Below, one piece after another: positions 16,436 through 28,774 of a stretch of DNA of 64,000 nt. The position numbers and the translations under genes were made by a program. Under the pieces are notes generated by a model that made no database searches, was not told the origin of the DNA, and saw nothing but the letters and a program-made list of their open reading frames with translations. Position 1 is the stretch's first letter. Every line of letters begins with the position of its first letter. This stretch comes from an uncultured Acidimicrobiales bacterium (lineage in GTDB: Bacteria > Actinomycetota > Acidimicrobiia > Acidimicrobiales > Aldehydirespiratoraceae): positions 1,086,001 through 1,150,000 of the forward strand of contig CATOTC010000001.1 in the NCBI GenBank assembly GCA_951812975.1, read 5' to 3'.

Positions 16436-16831
16436 ATGGCAACCAAGCAAGCAACCAAAGAAGAGATCCTTGATGCGATCGGCGCCATGAGCGTCCTTGA
16501 ACTAAGCGAGCTGTTGACGGATTTCGAGGAGAAGTTCGGCGTGACAGCCGCCGCCCCGGTGGTCGCTGCAGTCGCGGCACCTGTCGGCGACGGCGCCGGT
16601 GAAGCCGAGGCCGAAGAACAGACGGAATTCGACGTGCTCCTCACCGCCATCGGCGAAAAGAAGATCCAGGTCATCAAGGAGGTGCGTGGACTCACCTCCC
16701 TGGGCCTCAAGGAAGCCAAGGAGCTCGTCGACGGTGCCCCCAGCAAGATCTTGGAAGGAATTGCTGTCGCAGACGCCGAGAAGGCCAAAGAGGCACTCGA
16801 AGCGGCGGGCGCCAGCGTCGAACTCCAATAG
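16436..16831 (+). CDS. rplL: 50S ribosomal protein L7/L12
   Basis: A 131-residue L7/L12. The N-terminal dimerisation and L10-binding helix reads [28 protein letters not shown], an Ala/Val/Gly hinge follows (about 38-58), and the C-terminal factor-binding domain is [48 protein letters not shown] precedes the ATG within the rplJ end. Length is normal. Confidence 0.97.
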   Translation: MATKQATKEEILDAIGAMSVLELSELLTDFEEKFGVTAAAPVVAAVAAPVGDGAGEAEAEEQTEFDVLLTAIGEKKIQVIKEVRGLTSLGLKEAKELVDGAPSKILEGIAVADAEKAKEALEAAGASVELQ

Positions 16832-17812
16832 GTGGCCGTCACCCACGTCAACGTTGTTGCCGACAACGACGAGTTGATCGTCACCTGGCGTGGCGGGTCA
16901 CCGTCGTTGTCGGTCTTCGTCTCCAACGATCCCGACGATCCCGGAACCGATGTCCGGGCCCCGGACGGCGCGGGCCGCGCCGTCATCGCCCGCTGCGAGG
17001 ACCGACAGTACATCCACCTGTTCGAACCCGGGGAGGGGTTCACTGTCGCGGCGCAGCGCTGCTTGGACATGGACGGACCCGACAACTTCCGCGACCTCGG
17101 CGGCTACCCGGCGCTCCACGGCTCGTCCACCCGTTGGGGACGCGTGTTTCGCAGCGACCGGCTCGACGGACTCAGCGCCGGCGACCAGGCAATGATCGAG
17201 TCGCTGGGCATCTCCACTGTGTTCGACCTGCGCAGCAACGCTGAAGTCGCCGCCGCCCCCGATCAACTGCCCAGCACCGTCACCCACGTCCACCTCCCGA
17301 TGTCCAGCGATGTGGCGCAGCATCGCAGCATGCTGGCGCGCATCGTCGACGGAACCCTCACCAAGTTCGACAACGACGACATGGCCGCTGGGTACCTGAA
17401 CATGCTCGAAGGGTTCGGCGACTACTTCATAGAGGTCATCAACACGGTCGCCGCGGGACAGCGCATCCTCTTTCACTGCACGGCAGGCAAAGACCGGACA
17501 GGCGTCATGGCGATGGTGCTCCTGGGACTAGCCGGAGTACCCGAACCGTATCTGCTCGACGACTACGAGATCAGTCAGCAGTACCGCAGACCGGTCACCG
17601 ATTCGCGATTCCAGGAACAGATCCGTGCTGCAGGGTTCGATCCACAGGATTTCGAGACGATGTGGCTGTCGCCGAGGGTCGTCATGCGACAGACACTCCA
17701 AGGGCTGCGGCAACGCTGGCGGGACCACGCCGGCTACCTCGACTCGATCGGCGTGGGCGATGAAATGGTTGAAGCAGTTCGCTCGAGTCTGTGCACGCCG
17801 GGCCATGGATAA
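16832..17812 (+). CDS. Tyrosine-specific protein phosphatase (Y_phosphatase3/PTP-like)
   Basis: A 326-residue protein with the catalytic P-loop HCTAGKDRTG (C216, R222), the hallmark NFRDLGGY near residue 90 and WGRVFRSDRL shortly after, as in the PtpB/LipA-like phosphatases. These act on phosphotyrosine, phosphoserine or phosphoinositides; the substrate here is unknown. The first 80 residues form a separate beta-rich segment. The GTG start immediately follows the rplL stop, so it may be co-transcribed with the stalk genes. No export signal is seen. Confidence 0.88.
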   Translation: MAVTHVNVVADNDELIVTWRGGSPSLSVFVSNDPDDPGTDVRAPDGAGRAVIARCEDRQYIHLFEPGEGFTVAAQRCLDMDGPDNFRDLGGYPALHGSSTRWGRVFRSDRLDGLSAGDQAMIESLGISTVFDLRSNAEVAAAPDQLPSTVTHVHLPMSSDVAQHRSMLARIVDGTLTKFDNDDMAAGYLNMLEGFGDYFIEVINTVAAGQRILFHCTAGKDRTGVMAMVLLGLAGVPEPYLLDDYEISQQYRRPVTDSRFQEQIRAAGFDPQDFETMWLSPRVVMRQTLQGLRQRWRDHAGYLDSIGVGDEMVEAVRSSLCTPGHG

Positions 17813-17857
17813 TTCTGCGGACAACACCGCCGACAACGCCGCCGGATGGCCCAACAC

Positions 17858-17886
17858 TTGACCTCAGCAGGCAACTGTTCTATTCT
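17858..17886 (+). promoter_or_regulatory. Promoter for rpoBC
   Basis: TTGACC (17858-17863), a 17-nt spacer and TATTCT (17881-17886) form the best sigma-70-like promoter in the window. It leaves a leader of about 208 nt before rpoB. That leader holds a weaker GCCGC...GCGGC pairing followed by TTTTTG near 17930-17959, an uncertain attenuator. Confidence 0.75.
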
Positions 17887-18101
17887 TCGCGTATCTTCGG
17901 CTGGTTCACCGGCCTGGAGCGTGCCGCCAAAATAACCGGCAGGCGCGGCTTTTTGTTGCCCAAGTTGCTGCCCGGCTCCTCGCCCACTAGCCTCTGAAAC
18001 AGCGTGGTCCCCTTGGCGCCTGTTCCGACCAACTTCCGATCGTTTTCTCGCGCTCCGGTTGCCGCGCCCCGTTTTCGTTCACTGGCAACTCAGGAGCACT
18101 G

Positions 18102-21100
18102 GTGACAACACGCGCCGAACCACGCGAACGCTATTCATTCGGAAACCTCAAAGAGGTCCTCGAACTGCCGAATCTGATCGCTGTTCAAAAGAAATCGTTC
18201 GAATGGCTGCTCAAGGAGGGACTGGCTCAGACCTTCCGAGACATCAGTCCGATCCGCGACTTCGCGGAGACGCTTCAACTTGAACTCGAGTTCGATCCCG
18301 ACGACGAGGACCTCTGTCCGCCGCCGAAGTTCACCGTTGAGGAATGCAAAGAAAAAGACATGACCTACAGCGCGCCAATATTCGTGCGCGCCCGGTTCAT
18401 GAACGCCAACACTGGCGAGATCAAGGAACAGACCGTCTTCATGGGCGACTTCCCGATGATGACGGACAAGGGAACGTTCATCATCAACGGCACTGAGCGG
18501 GTTGTCGTGTCGCAGCTCGTACGGTCCCCCGGTGTCATCTTCCAGCCGGGTGAACGCTACCGACTGCGCAACCGCAGCAAGCATCAGATCGTTACCGGAA
18601 CCATCCACCCGTACCGCGGCGAATGGATCGAGTTCGACGTGGAACAGAAGCCCGGCAAGGACACGACCGCCGGGGCGCGTGTCGCCCGCAAGCGTCGCAT
18701 CTCGCTTTTCACCCTGCTGCGGGCTCTCGGCTACGACGAGGAGAACGAACCGGGCTTCCTGGACCGCCTGGTCGAACACTTCCACCTCCTTGAAGGCCAG
18801 TGGGAAAAAGACAAGGACATCGCCCCGACCCGAGAGGAGTCACTCCTCGAGATCTACAAGCGTGCACGCCCCGGCGAACCGCACACGGTCGAGTCGGCTC
18901 GTTCATACTTCCGCAACGCCTTCTTCGATTCGCGCCGCTACGACCTGTCCCGGGTGGGCCGCTACAAGCTCAACCGCAAACTCGGTCCAGAGATCGACTT
19001 CCTTGAAGAAGAGTTCGGGCTGGATCTGGAACGACCCGACCCGGACCAGTCCGTGCTCTCCCAAGCCGAAATGCTGGCTGCGACGACCTACCTGCTCAAC
19101 CTGGCTCACGCCACCCCCGGTTACCGCCTCGACGACCAGGACCACTTCGCCAACCGCCGTATCCGCAGCGTCGGCGAGTTGATCCAGAATCAAGTCCGCA
19201 TCGGCTTGTCGCGCATGGAGCGGGTCGTGCGTGAACGAATGACCACCCAGGATGTGGAGGCGATCGCTCCGCAGACGCTGATCAACATCCGTCCCGTTGT
19301 CGCCGCGATCAAGGAGTTCTTCGGGACCTCGCAGCTCTCGCAGTTCATGGACCAGGTCAACCCGCTCTCAGGTCTGACCCACCGCCGCCGCCTGTCTGCG
19401 CTCGGTCCCGGTGGACTGTCGCGGGAGCGTGCAGGCTTCGAAGTCCGCGACGTTCACTTCTCGCACTACGGCCGCATGTGCCCCATCGAGACACCGGAGG
19501 GCCCCAATATCGGCCTGATCGGTGGTCTGGCCTCCTATGCGCGGGTCAACCCGTTCGGTTTCATCGAGTCGCCCTACCGGGTGGTCACCGACGGGACGGT
19601 CACCGACGAGATCGTCTACCTGGCCGCCGACGAGGAGGAGGAGTTCGTCGTAGCCCAGGCCAATGCCCCCATCGACGACGAGGGCAGGTTCATCAACGAC
19701 CGCGTCCTGGTGAGGCGTTCACCTCAAGCCGTGTCTCTCAAAGAACTGCGCGCGCAGCTCGACGAAGACGTCTTCTTCGGCGCCACGACTGAGATCTCTT
19801 CGGTTCCCCCCGACGAAGTCCAGATGATGGACGTCTCACCGAAACAGATCATCTCGGTCGCCACTGCGCTGATCCCCTTCCTCGAACACGACGACGCCAA
19901 CCGTGCCCTGATGGGCGCCAACATGCAGCGTCAAGCCGTGCCTCTGGTGCGCTCCGAAGCGCCCTACATCGGCACCGGCATCGAAACCGACTGCGCTACC
20001 GACGCCGGCGACATAGTGCTCGCCGAAGACGACGGAACAGTGCTCGAGCTCGACGCTGAGCACATGATCATCGACTACAAGAACCTCGGTCGGACGAACA
20101 TTCGGCTGAAGCGGTTCGAGCGCTCGAATCAGGATTCCTGCATATCCCAGAAGCCGAGGGTCGCTGTCGGCGACAAAGTCGCTGCCGGCCAGTTGTTGGC
20201 CGACGGTCCCTCCACCGACAACGGAGAGTTGGCGCTCGGCAAGAACCTGCTCGTGGCCTTCATGCCCTGGGAGGGCTACAACTTTGAGGACGCCATCATC
20301 CTTTCTGAGCGGCTCGTCAAAGATGACGTGCTCACCTCGGTCCACATCCATGAGCACGAGATCGATGCCCGCGACACCAAACTCGGTGCCGAGGACATCA
20401 CCCGGGACATCCCCAACCTGAGCGACGACATCCTCTCCGACCTCGACGAACGGGGCATCATCCGGGTCGGGGCCGAAGTCGGGCCCGGCGATGTGCTCGT
20501 CGGCAAAGTCACACCCAAGGGCGAGACGGAGCTGACACCCGAAGAGCGCCTGCTGCGCGCGATCTTCGGTGAGAAGGCCCGAGAGGTGCGCGACACTTCA
20601 CTGAAGGTTCCCCACGGTGAGAGCGGCAAGGTCATCGAAGTCAAGGCCTTCAGCCGTGACGACGCCGAACTCCCCCCGGGCGTCAACCAACTGGTCCGGG
20701 TCTATGTTGCCCAGAAACGCAAGATCAGTGTCGGCGACAAGCTCGCCGGACGCCACGGCAACAAGGGCGTCATCTCCAAGATCCTCCCGATCGAGGACAT
20801 GCCCTACAACGCCGACGGACAACCGGTCGACATCATCCTGAACCCGCTGGGCGTGCCGTCGCGTATGAACGTTGGTCAGGTGCTCGAGGCGCATCTCGGT
20901 TACTGCGCCCGCTGGGGTTGGGAGACCGACGGATCCAGGGTCGGCAACGAACCGGTCCGCGACACCGAGTCCAAGACTCGCCCAACTACAGACCCGGCAG
21001 TTTTTGTCTCCACGCCCGTCTTCGACGGTGCCAAATGGGACGAGAAGGAACTGGCAGGCGACAAGCCTGTGATCGTCGACATTCTGAAGAATCTCAACCC

Positions 21101-21689
21101 CGAGAGCCACGACGGCCAAACCCGGCTGATCGGCGACGACGGCAAGCAGGTGCTCTACAACGGTCGCACCGGCGAGGCCTACGACAACCCGATCATGACG
21201 GGATACGTCTACATCCTGAAGCTGTCGCACCTCGTCGACGACAAGATCCACGCCCGCTCGACGGGGCCGTACTCGATGATCACCCAGCAACCGCTCGGCG
21301 GCAAGGCACAATTCGGTGGACAGCGGTTCGGTGAGATGGAGGTGTGGGCCCTCGAAGCGTACGGCGCCGCCTACTGCCTCCAGGAGTTGCTGACGATCAA
21401 GTCCGACGACGTCCTGGGCCGCGTCAGGGTCTATGAGGCGATCGTCAAGGGCGACAACATTCCCGAACCCGGCATCCCCGAATCTTTCAAGGTGCTCATC
21501 AAGGAGATGCAGGCCCTGTGCATCAACGTCGAGGTCCTCTCCTCAGAGGGCCAGGAGATTGAGATGCAGGAACTCGATGAGGAGACGTTCCGGACGGTCG
21601 AGGAACTGGGGATCGATCTCCAGCGCCCCGAACGAGGTTCAGATGAAGAAGATGCAGCCCGTGCCGCGGCTCGTGCGGCCCGCGGCTGA
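18102..21689 (+). CDS. rpoB: DNA-directed RNA polymerase subunit beta
   Basis: A 1195-residue beta subunit of actinobacterial length. It starts at GTG 18102 behind CAGGAGCACTG. The rifampicin region (about residues 411-440) reads [20 protein letters not shown] followed by RLSALGPGG. The positions most often altered in resistant strains (E. coli D516, H526 and S531 equivalents) are D, H and S, so a rifampicin-sensitive genotype is expected. The catalytic-side lysines in [21 protein letters not shown] and the C-terminal clamp [21 protein letters not shown] are present. rpoC follows after 34 nt. Confidence 0.98.
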   Translation: MTTRAEPRERYSFGNLKEVLELPNLIAVQKKSFEWLLKEGLAQTFRDISPIRDFAETLQLELEFDPDDEDLCPPPKFTVEECKEKDMTYSAPIFVRARFMNANTGEIKEQTVFMGDFPMMTDKGTFIINGTERVVVSQLVRSPGVIFQPGERYRLRNRSKHQIVTGTIHPYRGEWIEFDVEQKPGKDTTAGARVARKRRISLFTLLRALGYDEENEPGFLDRLVEHFHLLEGQWEKDKDIAPTREESLLEIYKRARPGEPHTVESARSYFRNAFFDSRRYDLSRVGRYKLNRKLGPEIDFLEEEFGLDLERPDPDQSVLSQAEMLAATTYLLNLAHATPGYRLDDQDHFANRRIRSVGELIQNQVRIGLSRMERVVRERMTTQDVEAIAPQTLINIRPVVAAIKEFFGTSQLSQFMDQVNPLSGLTHRRRLSALGPGGLSRERAGFEVRDVHFSHYGRMCPIETPEGPNIGLIGGLASYARVNPFGFIESPYRVVTDGTVTDEIVYLAADEEEEFVVAQANAPIDDEGRFINDRVLVRRSPQAVSLKELRAQLDEDVFFGATTEISSVPPDEVQMMDVSPKQIISVATALIPFLEHDDANRALMGANMQRQAVPLVRSEAPYIGTGIETDCATDAGDIVLAEDDGTVLELDAEHMIIDYKNLGRTNIRLKRFERSNQDSCISQKPRVAVGDKVAAGQLLADGPSTDNGELALGKNLLVAFMPWEGYNFEDAIILSERLVKDDVLTSVHIHEHEIDARDTKLGAEDITRDIPNLSDDILSDLDERGIIRVGAEVGPGDVLVGKVTPKGETELTPEERLLRAIFGEKAREVRDTSLKVPHGESGKVIEVKAFSRDDAELPPGVNQLVRVYVAQKRKISVGDKLAGRHGNKGVISKILPIEDMPYNADGQPVDIILNPLGVPSRMNVGQVLEAHLGYCARWGWETDGSRVGNEPVRDTESKTRPTTDPAVFVSTPVFDGAKWDEKELAGDKPVIVDILKNLNPESHDGQTRLIGDDGKQVLYNGRTGEAYDNPIMTGYVYILKLSHLVDDKIHARSTGPYSMITQQPLGGKAQFGGQRFGEMEVWALEAYGAAYCLQELLTIKSDDVLGRVRVYEAIVKGDNIPEPGIPESFKVLIKEMQALCINVEVLSSEGQEIEMQELDEETFRTVEELGIDLQRPERGSDEEDAARAAARAARG

Positions 21690-21723
21690 GCGGCAGAACT
21701 AAAGAGTTGAGAGGACGATAGTC

Positions 21724-24700
21724 ATGCTCGATGTCAACGATTTCTCCAATCTGAAGATTGGACTCGCCACCGCCGACAGCATTCGCACATGGTCCAACGG
21801 CGAGGTCAAGAAACCCGAGACCATCAACTACCGCACGCTCAAGCCCGAAAAGGACGGACTGTTCTGCGAGAAGATCTTCGGTCCTACCAAAGACTGGGAG
21901 TGCTCGTGCGGAAAGTACAAGCGGGTCCGCTTCAAGGGAATCATCTGTGAGCGCTGCGGCGTCGAGGTGACCCGCTCGAAGGTGCGCCGTGAACGCATGG
22001 GGCACCTTGAACTCGCGGCGCCCGCTGTTCACATCTGGTACCTCCGCGGCACTCGCTCCTGGCTGGCGTATCTGCTCATGGGTACTCAGCCCCGCGAGGA
22101 ACTCAAAGCCAAACAGCTTGAGAAGGTCATCTATTTTGCCGCCAACCTGGTGGTATCGGTCAACGAGGAGCGCCGCGACGCAGACCTGTCAGAACTCGAG
22201 GCCGAGGTTGTCGCCGAGCGCGACGCCATCAACTCCGAGATGGAGGCAGACCTTGAGAGCCGCAACACCGAACTCGAACGCGAACTCGAGTCGCTTGAGC
22301 AGGACGGTGCCAAGGATTCCGAACTGAAAGCCCTGCGTCGCCAAGCCGACCGGGAACTCGCCGACATCCGAGAGCAGTACGAGATCGAGCTCGACACCCT
22401 CGACCGGGCTTGGGAGGAGTTCACAGCCCTCTTCGCTCGACAGATCGTCGAGGACGAGATGCTCTGGCGTGAGATGCAGGATCGCTGGGGCACCTACTTC
22501 GAGGGCGGCATGGGAGCCAGCGCCATCGCGCATCTCGCCGAGACGCTGGACTTCGATGAAGAGGAAGAAACGCTCAGGACACAGATCAACCCGCCCGAAG
22601 GTCAACGGGGACTCTCCGCGCAGCGCAAGCAGAAGGCCATCAAACGACTGAAGATCCTGGCTGCGTTCAATCGTCGCGATGATCATGGTCGCCGGATCAA
22701 CAGCCCTCGAGCCATGATCCTGGACGCCATCCCGATCATCCCGCCGGAACTGCGACCCATGGTTCAGCTCGACGGCGGCCGTTTCGCGACCTCAGACCTC
22801 AATGACCTCTATCGGCGGGTTATCAACCGCAACAACCGGCTGAAGCGTCTGCTCGATATCGGGGCTCCCGACATCATCATCAACAACGAGAAGCGGATGC
22901 TGCAGGAAGCGGTGGACGCGTTGTTCGACAACGGACGCCGCGGGCGTCCGGTCACTGGTCCCGGCAATCGTCCCCTGAAGTCTCTCTCTGACATGCTCAA
23001 GGGCAAGCAGGGCCGGTTCCGTCAGAACTTGTTGGGCAAGCGTGTCGACTACTCGGGTCGTTCGGTCATCGTGGTCGGGCCGACGCTGAAATTCCACCAG
23101 TGCGGACTGCCCAAGATCATGGCCCTTGAACTCTTCAAGCCCTTCGTCATGAAGAAGCTCGTCGACACAGAACTGGCACAGAACATCAAATCAGCCAAAC
23201 GCATGGTTGAACGTCGCAAGCCCCAAGTCTGGGACGTTCTCGAGGATGTCATTCAAGAGCACCCGGTGCTGTTGAACCGCGCCCCGACACTGCACCGTCT
23301 GGGCATTCAAGCCTTCGAACCTGTTCTGGTCGAAGGCAAGGCTATCCGCTTGCATCCATTGGTCTGCACCGCTTTCAACGCCGATTTCGACGGCGACCAG
23401 ATGGCGGTCCATCTGCCGCTGTCGGCCGAGGCTCAGGCCGAGGCCCGGGTGCTCATGTTGAGCGCCAACAACGTGTTGAGTCCGGCCAATGGTCGACCCT
23501 TGGTCACGCCCACCCAGGACATGATCATCGGCGCGTTCTACCTGACCGAGCAGGTTGACAACGCCGTTGGAGCGGGTCGGGTGTTCCGTGACGCGCGGGA
23601 GGTTCACACCGCCTACGAACGTGGCGACCTGGCAATCCACGCGCCGATCGAGTTCCGCAATCCAGACCTGCTGGTCAGCGCGCAGGGCGAACCGGCCGAA
23701 TATGAACACACCACTGTGGGTCGTGTCTTCTTCAACGAGGCGCTGCCCGACGCCTACCCCTACGTCAATGCCAGGGTCGACAGGAAGGTGATGGGTGAGA
23801 TCGTCGATGATCTGGCCCGTGGTTACGCCAAGGCCGACGTTGCCGTCAGCCTCGATGCGATCAAGGATCTCTGCTTCTTCTACGCAATGCAGTCGGGACT
23901 CACGATCTCGATCGACGATGTCGCGACACCTTCGGAGAAGGCCAAGATTCTGGACCGTCACGAGAAGATGGCCGACACCATCGAAGGGCAGTTCCGTCGA
24001 GGAATCATCACCGACGGTGAGCGCCGCCAGATGGAGGTCGAACTCTGGTCTCGAGCGACCGCAGAAGTCACCGAACGCATGCGCGAAGAACTCGAAGCAG
24101 ACGATTTCAACCCGGTCAACATGATGGTCTCATCCGGTGCCCGGGGCAACACGACTCAGGTTCGTCAGATCGCCGGCATGCGCGGTCTCGTCGCCAACCC
24201 GCGCGGCGACATGATCCCCCGACCCATCAAGAGCAACTTCCGCGAGGGCCTGAAGATGCTCGAGTACTTCATCGCCACGCCGGGTGCCCGCAAGGGTCTC
24301 GTCGACACTGCTCTGCGCACAGCCGACTCCGGCTACCTCACCCGTCGTCTTGTCGACGTCGCCCAGGAACTGATTATCAACGACGAGGACCCGTTCGACC
24401 GCCCCGGCGTGGTCCGCGGGATCCGGCTCGACGATATTGTGCCCGACACCCCCGACAAGCTCTCCCACCTGGAGACCAGGCTCTTCGGTCGGGTGCTCGC
24501 CGACGACGTCGAGTTGTCCGACGGGACCATAATCGAGCGCGCAACGATGGTCGGTGACGATGAACTCGCCGCCCTGCGTGACGACCCGACGGTCAACCGG
24601 GTCCGGGTCCTGTCGCCGCTCACGGACGACTCCGCTTTCGGTATCTCAGCGAAGTCCTACGGGATGTCGCTGGCCACCGGTGGACTGATCGAGCTCGGCG

Positions 24701-25626
24701 AAGCGGTCGGCGTGATCGCCGCCCAGTCGATCGGTGAACCGGGCACCCAGCTCACCATGCGCACCTTCCATACCGGTGGCGTCGCAGGTGCCCAGGACAT
24801 CGCCGGCGGTCTGCCGCGTGTTGTTGAACTCTTCGAGGCCCGCACCCCCAAAGGCAAGGCCACCCTGGCCCGAATCTCTGGAGTGGTTCGAGCCGGCGAG
24901 GACGACGGTCGTGGACTCGAAGTCGTGATCGTGGCCGACGACGGCGAGGAACAGTCCTACACGATCCCCTCGGGATCACGTCTCGAGGTCCTCGACGGCC
25001 AAGAGATCCGGGCCGGTGATGCGCTGGTCGAGGGAGCCCGCGATCCCAAGGAGCTCCTTGAGATCAAGGGAGTGCGCGAGACCCAGCAGTACCTGGTCAA
25101 CGAGGTTCAGAAGGTGTACCGCGACCAGGGCGTGTCGATTCACGACAAGCACATCGAACTGATCGTTCGCCAGATGACGAAACGCATCCTGATCAACGAG
25201 CCCGGTGACACGGAGTTCCTGCCCGGCTATCAGGTGGCGCAGAAGACCTTTGCGGACACCAACCGTCGAGTGATCGAACAAGGCGGTCAGCCTGCGGAGG
25301 GTCGTCCCCAGCTGATGGGGATCACCAAGGCTTCGCTGGCCACCGAATCATGGCTCTCGGCTGCGTCGTTCCAGGAGACGACCCGCGTCCTCACAGAAGC
25401 CGCGATCGAGTCGAAGAGCGACTCCCTGCACGGTCTGAAGGAGAACATCATCATCGGCAAGCTCATCCCGGCCGGCACTGGTATGGGCGAGTACCGCAAC
25501 ATCGCTCCCAACGCTCCGGAGTACGAGCCGATGGACTACTACTCCTCTGATGATCCCGAGGAGGATCTGGCCGACTGGCTCGCCTCGCAGGCAGCGGTCG
25601 CCGGCGTAGACGCGGCAACCCGGTAG
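21724..25626 (+). CDS. rpoC: DNA-directed RNA polymerase subunit beta'
   Basis: A 1300-residue beta' subunit. The N-terminal zinc site appears as [20 protein letters not shown], and the catalytic magnesium loop NADFDGDQ lies at 552-559 (D554, D556, D558). A Glu/Arg-rich coiled-coil insertion near residues 150-250 is typical of actinobacterial beta'. The bridge and trigger regions ([31 protein letters not shown]) are intact. The first half of the second zinc motif, C-x6-CxxC, is not seen. Confidence 0.98.
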   Translation: MLDVNDFSNLKIGLATADSIRTWSNGEVKKPETINYRTLKPEKDGLFCEKIFGPTKDWECSCGKYKRVRFKGIICERCGVEVTRSKVRRERMGHLELAAPAVHIWYLRGTRSWLAYLLMGTQPREELKAKQLEKVIYFAANLVVSVNEERRDADLSELEAEVVAERDAINSEMEADLESRNTELERELESLEQDGAKDSELKALRRQADRELADIREQYEIELDTLDRAWEEFTALFARQIVEDEMLWREMQDRWGTYFEGGMGASAIAHLAETLDFDEEEETLRTQINPPEGQRGLSAQRKQKAIKRLKILAAFNRRDDHGRRINSPRAMILDAIPIIPPELRPMVQLDGGRFATSDLNDLYRRVINRNNRLKRLLDIGAPDIIINNEKRMLQEAVDALFDNGRRGRPVTGPGNRPLKSLSDMLKGKQGRFRQNLLGKRVDYSGRSVIVVGPTLKFHQCGLPKIMALELFKPFVMKKLVDTELAQNIKSAKRMVERRKPQVWDVLEDVIQEHPVLLNRAPTLHRLGIQAFEPVLVEGKAIRLHPLVCTAFNADFDGDQMAVHLPLSAEAQAEARVLMLSANNVLSPANGRPLVTPTQDMIIGAFYLTEQVDNAVGAGRVFRDAREVHTAYERGDLAIHAPIEFRNPDLLVSAQGEPAEYEHTTVGRVFFNEALPDAYPYVNARVDRKVMGEIVDDLARGYAKADVAVSLDAIKDLCFFYAMQSGLTISIDDVATPSEKAKILDRHEKMADTIEGQFRRGIITDGERRQMEVELWSRATAEVTERMREELEADDFNPVNMMVSSGARGNTTQVRQIAGMRGLVANPRGDMIPRPIKSNFREGLKMLEYFIATPGARKGLVDTALRTADSGYLTRRLVDVAQELIINDEDPFDRPGVVRGIRLDDIVPDTPDKLSHLETRLFGRVLADDVELSDGTIIERATMVGDDELAALRDDPTVNRVRVLSPLTDDSAFGISAKSYGMSLATGGLIELGEAVGVIAAQSIGEPGTQLTMRTFHTGGVAGAQDIAGGLPRVVELFEARTPKGKATLARISGVVRAGEDDGRGLEVVIVADDGEEQSYTIPSGSRLEVLDGQEIRAGDALVEGARDPKELLEIKGVRETQQYLVNEVQKVYRDQGVSIHDKHIELIVRQMTKRILINEPGDTEFLPGYQVAQKTFADTNRRVIEQGGQPAEGRPQLMGITKASLATESWLSAASFQETTRVLTEAAIESKSDSLHGLKENIIIGKLIPAGTGMGEYRNIAPNAPEYEPMDYYSSDDPEEDLADWLASQAAVAGVDAATR

Positions 25627-25641
25627 CGACCAGTCGATTCG

Positions 25642-25693
25642 CTCAACCTCGTGACGCCGACAGGTTGAGGTTCCCCTGTCCCGCTCGTATGCT
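25642..25693 (+). promoter_or_regulatory. rpoC-rpsL intergenic hairpin and rpsL promoter
   Basis: CTCAACCT (25642-25649) pairs perfectly with AGGTTGAG (25662-25669), a hairpin without a T tract after rpoC. Overlapping its right arm, TTGAGG (25665-25670), a 17-nt spacer and TATGCT (25688-25693) form a good promoter for rpsL-rpsG-fusA-tuf. Confidence 0.6.
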
Positions 25694-25764
25694 TTGCGGT
25701 CGGTCTCAGCGCGCCCGCTAGTCGCTTGCGCCGACTTGAATCAACTCACTCCCAGGAAATCTCT

Positions 25765-26136
25765 GTGCCCACAATTCAGCAACTGGTCCGCAAGGGTCGC
25801 CAATCGAAACGTCGCAAGGAAGCGACACCAGCGCTCAAAGGCGCGCCGCAACGTCGCGGAGTGTGCACTCGCGTCTATACCGCCACCCCCAAGAAGCCGA
25901 ACTCTGCGCTTCGCAAGGTGGCGCGTGTCCGCCTGACCAGCGGCATCGAAGTGACCGCCTACATCCCCGGCGAGGGACACAACCTTCAAGAGCACTCCAT
26001 TGTGCTCGTCCGCGGCGGCCGCGTGAAGGATCTCCCCGGTGTCCGCTACAAGATTGTGCGCGGAACGCTCGACACCTCCGGTGTCCGCGACCGCAAGCAG
26101 GCCCGCAGCCGATACGGCGCCAAGAAGGAAGGCTGA
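25765..26136 (+). CDS. rpsL: 30S ribosomal protein S12
   Basis: A 123-residue S12 of the decoding centre. [13 protein letters not shown] and [13 protein letters not shown] carry the lysines that are mutated in streptomycin-resistant strains; both are wild type. GTG 25765 after CAGGAAATCTCT gives the family N-terminus [12 protein letters not shown]; the open frame upstream overlaps the promoter and is not coding. Confidence 0.97.
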   Translation: MPTIQQLVRKGRQSKRRKEATPALKGAPQRRGVCTRVYTATPKKPNSALRKVARVRLTSGIEVTAYIPGEGHNLQEHSIVLVRGGRVKDLPGVRYKIVRGTLDTSGVRDRKQARSRYGAKKEG

Positions 26137-26138
26137 CG

Positions 26139-26609
26139 ATGCCTCGCAAAGGTCCCGCTCCGCGCCGGGAGATCCGTCCCGACCCGATCTACAACTCGGT
26201 GCTGGTCACACAGTTCATCAACAAGATCCTTCAGCGTGGCAAGCGCACACTGGCCGAGCGTATCGTCTATGACGCACTCGCCTCTGTAGAGCAGAAGACC
26301 ACCTCGGAGCCTGTCGCCACGCTCAAGCGGGCGGTCGACAACGTCCGTCCCCAGCTCGAAGTGAAGAGCCGCCGCGTCGGTGGGGCGACATACCAGGTGC
26401 CCATCGAGGTTCGTCCCCGCCGGGCCACCACGCTCTCGATCCGTTGGATCGTCAGCTACGCCCGAGGGCGTCGCGAACGGACCATGGCCGAACGTCTCGC
26501 CAACGAGATAATTGATGCGTCCAACGGGATCGGTGCGTCATGCAAGCGGCGTGAAGATGTCCAGAAGATGGCGGAGGCCAACAAAGCCTTCGCACACTAC
26601 CGCTGGTGA
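26139..26609 (+). CDS. rpsG: 30S ribosomal protein S7
   Basis: A 156-residue S7, which nucleates the 30S head. It starts [18 protein letters not shown] and contains [19 protein letters not shown] and [16 protein letters not shown]. It starts 2 nt after the rpsL stop, behind GAAGGAAGG. Length is normal. Confidence 0.97.
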   Translation: MPRKGPAPRREIRPDPIYNSVLVTQFINKILQRGKRTLAERIVYDALASVEQKTTSEPVATLKRAVDNVRPQLEVKSRRVGGATYQVPIEVRPRRATTLSIRWIVSYARGRRERTMAERLANEIIDASNGIGASCKRREDVQKMAEANKAFAHYRW

Positions 26610-26649
26610 TGCAGCGGTAGTGCTCTGACGAACTAGTCGAGGAACTGCA

Positions 26650-28731
26650 ATGGCTACGAAGCGAACCCCGCTTGCCAAGACACGCAACATCGGGATCATG
26701 GCCCACATCGACGCGGGCAAGACCACGACCACCGAACGGATCCTCTATTACACCGGACGTTCCTACAAGATCGGGGAGGTTCACGACGGCGCGGCCACGA
26801 TGGACTGGATGGAGCAGGAGCAGGAGCGGGGCATCACCATCACCTCTGCAGCCACGCACTGTCTTTGGAACGACCACCGCATCAACATCATCGACACTCC
26901 GGGCCATGTGGACTTCACGGTCGAGGTTGAGCGCTCCCTGCGCGTCCTCGACGGGGCGGTGGCCGTATTCGACGGCGTGGCCGGGGTTGAACCGCAGACC
27001 GAGACGGTGTGGCGCCAAGCCGACCGCTACGGCGTTCCACGAATGTGTTTCATAAACAAGATGGACCGCACCGGTGCCGACTTCTTCTTCGTGCTCGACT
27101 CGATAAAAGACCGTTTGACCAGCAATGTTGCGGTCATGCAGCTGCCCATCGGTGCTGAGGGCGACTACGCCGGCGTCGTCGACCTGGTGAAGATGAAAGC
27201 GCTCATCTGGCGGGGAGAGGACCTCGGGGCGAGCTGGGACGAAGTCGAGATTCCCGCCGAACTGGCCGAGAGTGCCGAACAGTACCGCAACATGCTCCTC
27301 GAAGTCGCCGCGGACCAGGACGAGGACATCATGATGAAGGTCCTCGAAGACGAGGAGGTCAGCGAGGGTGAACTCAAAGCGGCGATCCGCAAGGGCACCC
27401 TCGAGAACGGGCTGGTGCCGATACTCAACGGCACCGCTTTCAAGAACAAGGGCGTTCAGCCACTGCTCGATGCCGTGGTCGACTTCCTGCCCTCGCCACT
27501 CGACATTCCACCGATCGTCGGAGAGGACCGCTCGGGCAACGAGACCACCCGCAAGGCCGGCGACGACGAGCCCTTCTCTGCGATCGCCTTCAAGATAATG
27601 ACCGATCCCCACGTCGGTCGCCTCACCTACTTCAGGGTCTACTCCGGCTCATTCGACAAGGGCACCCAGATCCTCAACACCCGCACATCGAGCCGGGAGC
27701 GGGTCGGTCGCATCCTGGAGATGCACGCCAACGACCGTGTCGACAAGGACAGCGTCGCCACCGGCGACATCGCCGCCGCGATCGGGCTGAAGAACGCCCG
27801 CACCGGCGACACGCTGTGCGATCCCGGCCATCCGATCACTCTCGAGAACCTCGATTTCCCCGATCCGGTGATCGAGGTGGCTGTGGAGCCCAAGTCCAAG
27901 GTCGACCAGGAACGGATGGGCAAGGCTCTGCAGGCCCTCTCAGAAGAGGACCCCACCTTCCAGGTCAGCACCAACGAGGAGACCGCTCAGACGATCATCG
28001 CCGGCATGGGCGAGCTGCACCTTGAAGTCCTCGTCGACCGCATGATGCGCGAGTTCAGAGTCGAGGCGAGTGTCGGCAAACCGCAGGTCGCCTACCGCGA
28101 GACCATCACCCGCCCGGTCCTCGACTACACCTACACCCATAAGAAGCAGACCGGCGGCAGCGGTCAGTTCGCGGTCATCTCCGCAACCCTCGAACCCAAC
28201 CCGGGCGGTTCCTACGAGTTCGAGAGCACCGTGACCGGCGGCGCGATCCCCAAGGAGTACATCAAGCCGGTGGGCGAGGGCATCCGCGAGGCGATGAGCA
28301 ACGGAGTGCTCGCCGGGTTCCCGACAGTCGACATCAAAGTCACCCTCAACGACGGCAAGGTCCACGATGTGGACTCCTCGGAGATGGCCTTCAAGATCGC
28401 CGGCAACGCCTGGTTCCGCGAGGTTGCGCCGCGTGCCAGGCCGACGCTTCTCGAGCCGGTGATGGCAGTGGAGATCGTCACCCCCGACAACCATCTCGGT
28501 GATGTCGTGGGTGACGTCAACTCTCGTCGCGGTCGCGTGCAGGGCACCGAACAGCGAGGAAACAATCAAGTCGTGAATGCACTTGTGCCGCTATCCGAGA
28601 TGTTCGGATACAGTACGGATCTGCGTTCGCGCACGCAGGGGCGGGCAACGTACACGATGCAGTTCGACTCGTACCAGCCCACACCTGCAAACGTCCAGGA
28701 AGAGATCGTCGCTCGCGTCCGCGGCGCATGA
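26650..28731 (+). CDS. fusA: Elongation factor G
   Basis: A 693-residue translocation GTPase. G1 is [10 protein letters not shown] (18-27), the switch region contains [15 protein letters not shown]3 is DTPGHVDFT and G4 is NKMDRTGAD. Domains II to V follow in normal order, with the domain IV tip in SGQFAVI. It is a single standard-length bacterial EF-G, co-transcribed with rpsG and tuf. Confidence 0.98.
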   Translation: MATKRTPLAKTRNIGIMAHIDAGKTTTTERILYYTGRSYKIGEVHDGAATMDWMEQEQERGITITSAATHCLWNDHRINIIDTPGHVDFTVEVERSLRVLDGAVAVFDGVAGVEPQTETVWRQADRYGVPRMCFINKMDRTGADFFFVLDSIKDRLTSNVAVMQLPIGAEGDYAGVVDLVKMKALIWRGEDLGASWDEVEIPAELAESAEQYRNMLLEVAADQDEDIMMKVLEDEEVSEGELKAAIRKGTLENGLVPILNGTAFKNKGVQPLLDAVVDFLPSPLDIPPIVGEDRSGNETTRKAGDDEPFSAIAFKIMTDPHVGRLTYFRVYSGSFDKGTQILNTRTSSRERVGRILEMHANDRVDKDSVATGDIAAAIGLKNARTGDTLCDPGHPITLENLDFPDPVIEVAVEPKSKVDQERMGKALQALSEEDPTFQVSTNEETAQTIIAGMGELHLEVLVDRMMREFRVEASVGKPQVAYRETITRPVLDYTYTHKKQTGGSGQFAVISATLEPNPGGSYEFESTVTGGAIPKEYIKPVGEGIREAMSNGVLAGFPTVDIKVTLNDGKVHDVDSSEMAFKIAGNAWFREVAPRARPTLLEPVMAVEIVTPDNHLGDVVGDVNSRRGRVQGTEQRGNNQVVNALVPLSEMFGYSTDLRSRTQGRATYTMQFDSYQPTPANVQEEIVARVRGA

Positions 28732-28774
28732 TCGTCTCCTAACCCCAACCACAGAATGAACAAGGAAGGCAACT

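Noticed and set aside
17929..17960. Intrinsic attenuator in the rpoB leader
   Set aside because: Only a 5-bp GCCGC/GCGGC pairing with a long loop precedes TTTTTG; too weak to list as a terminator.
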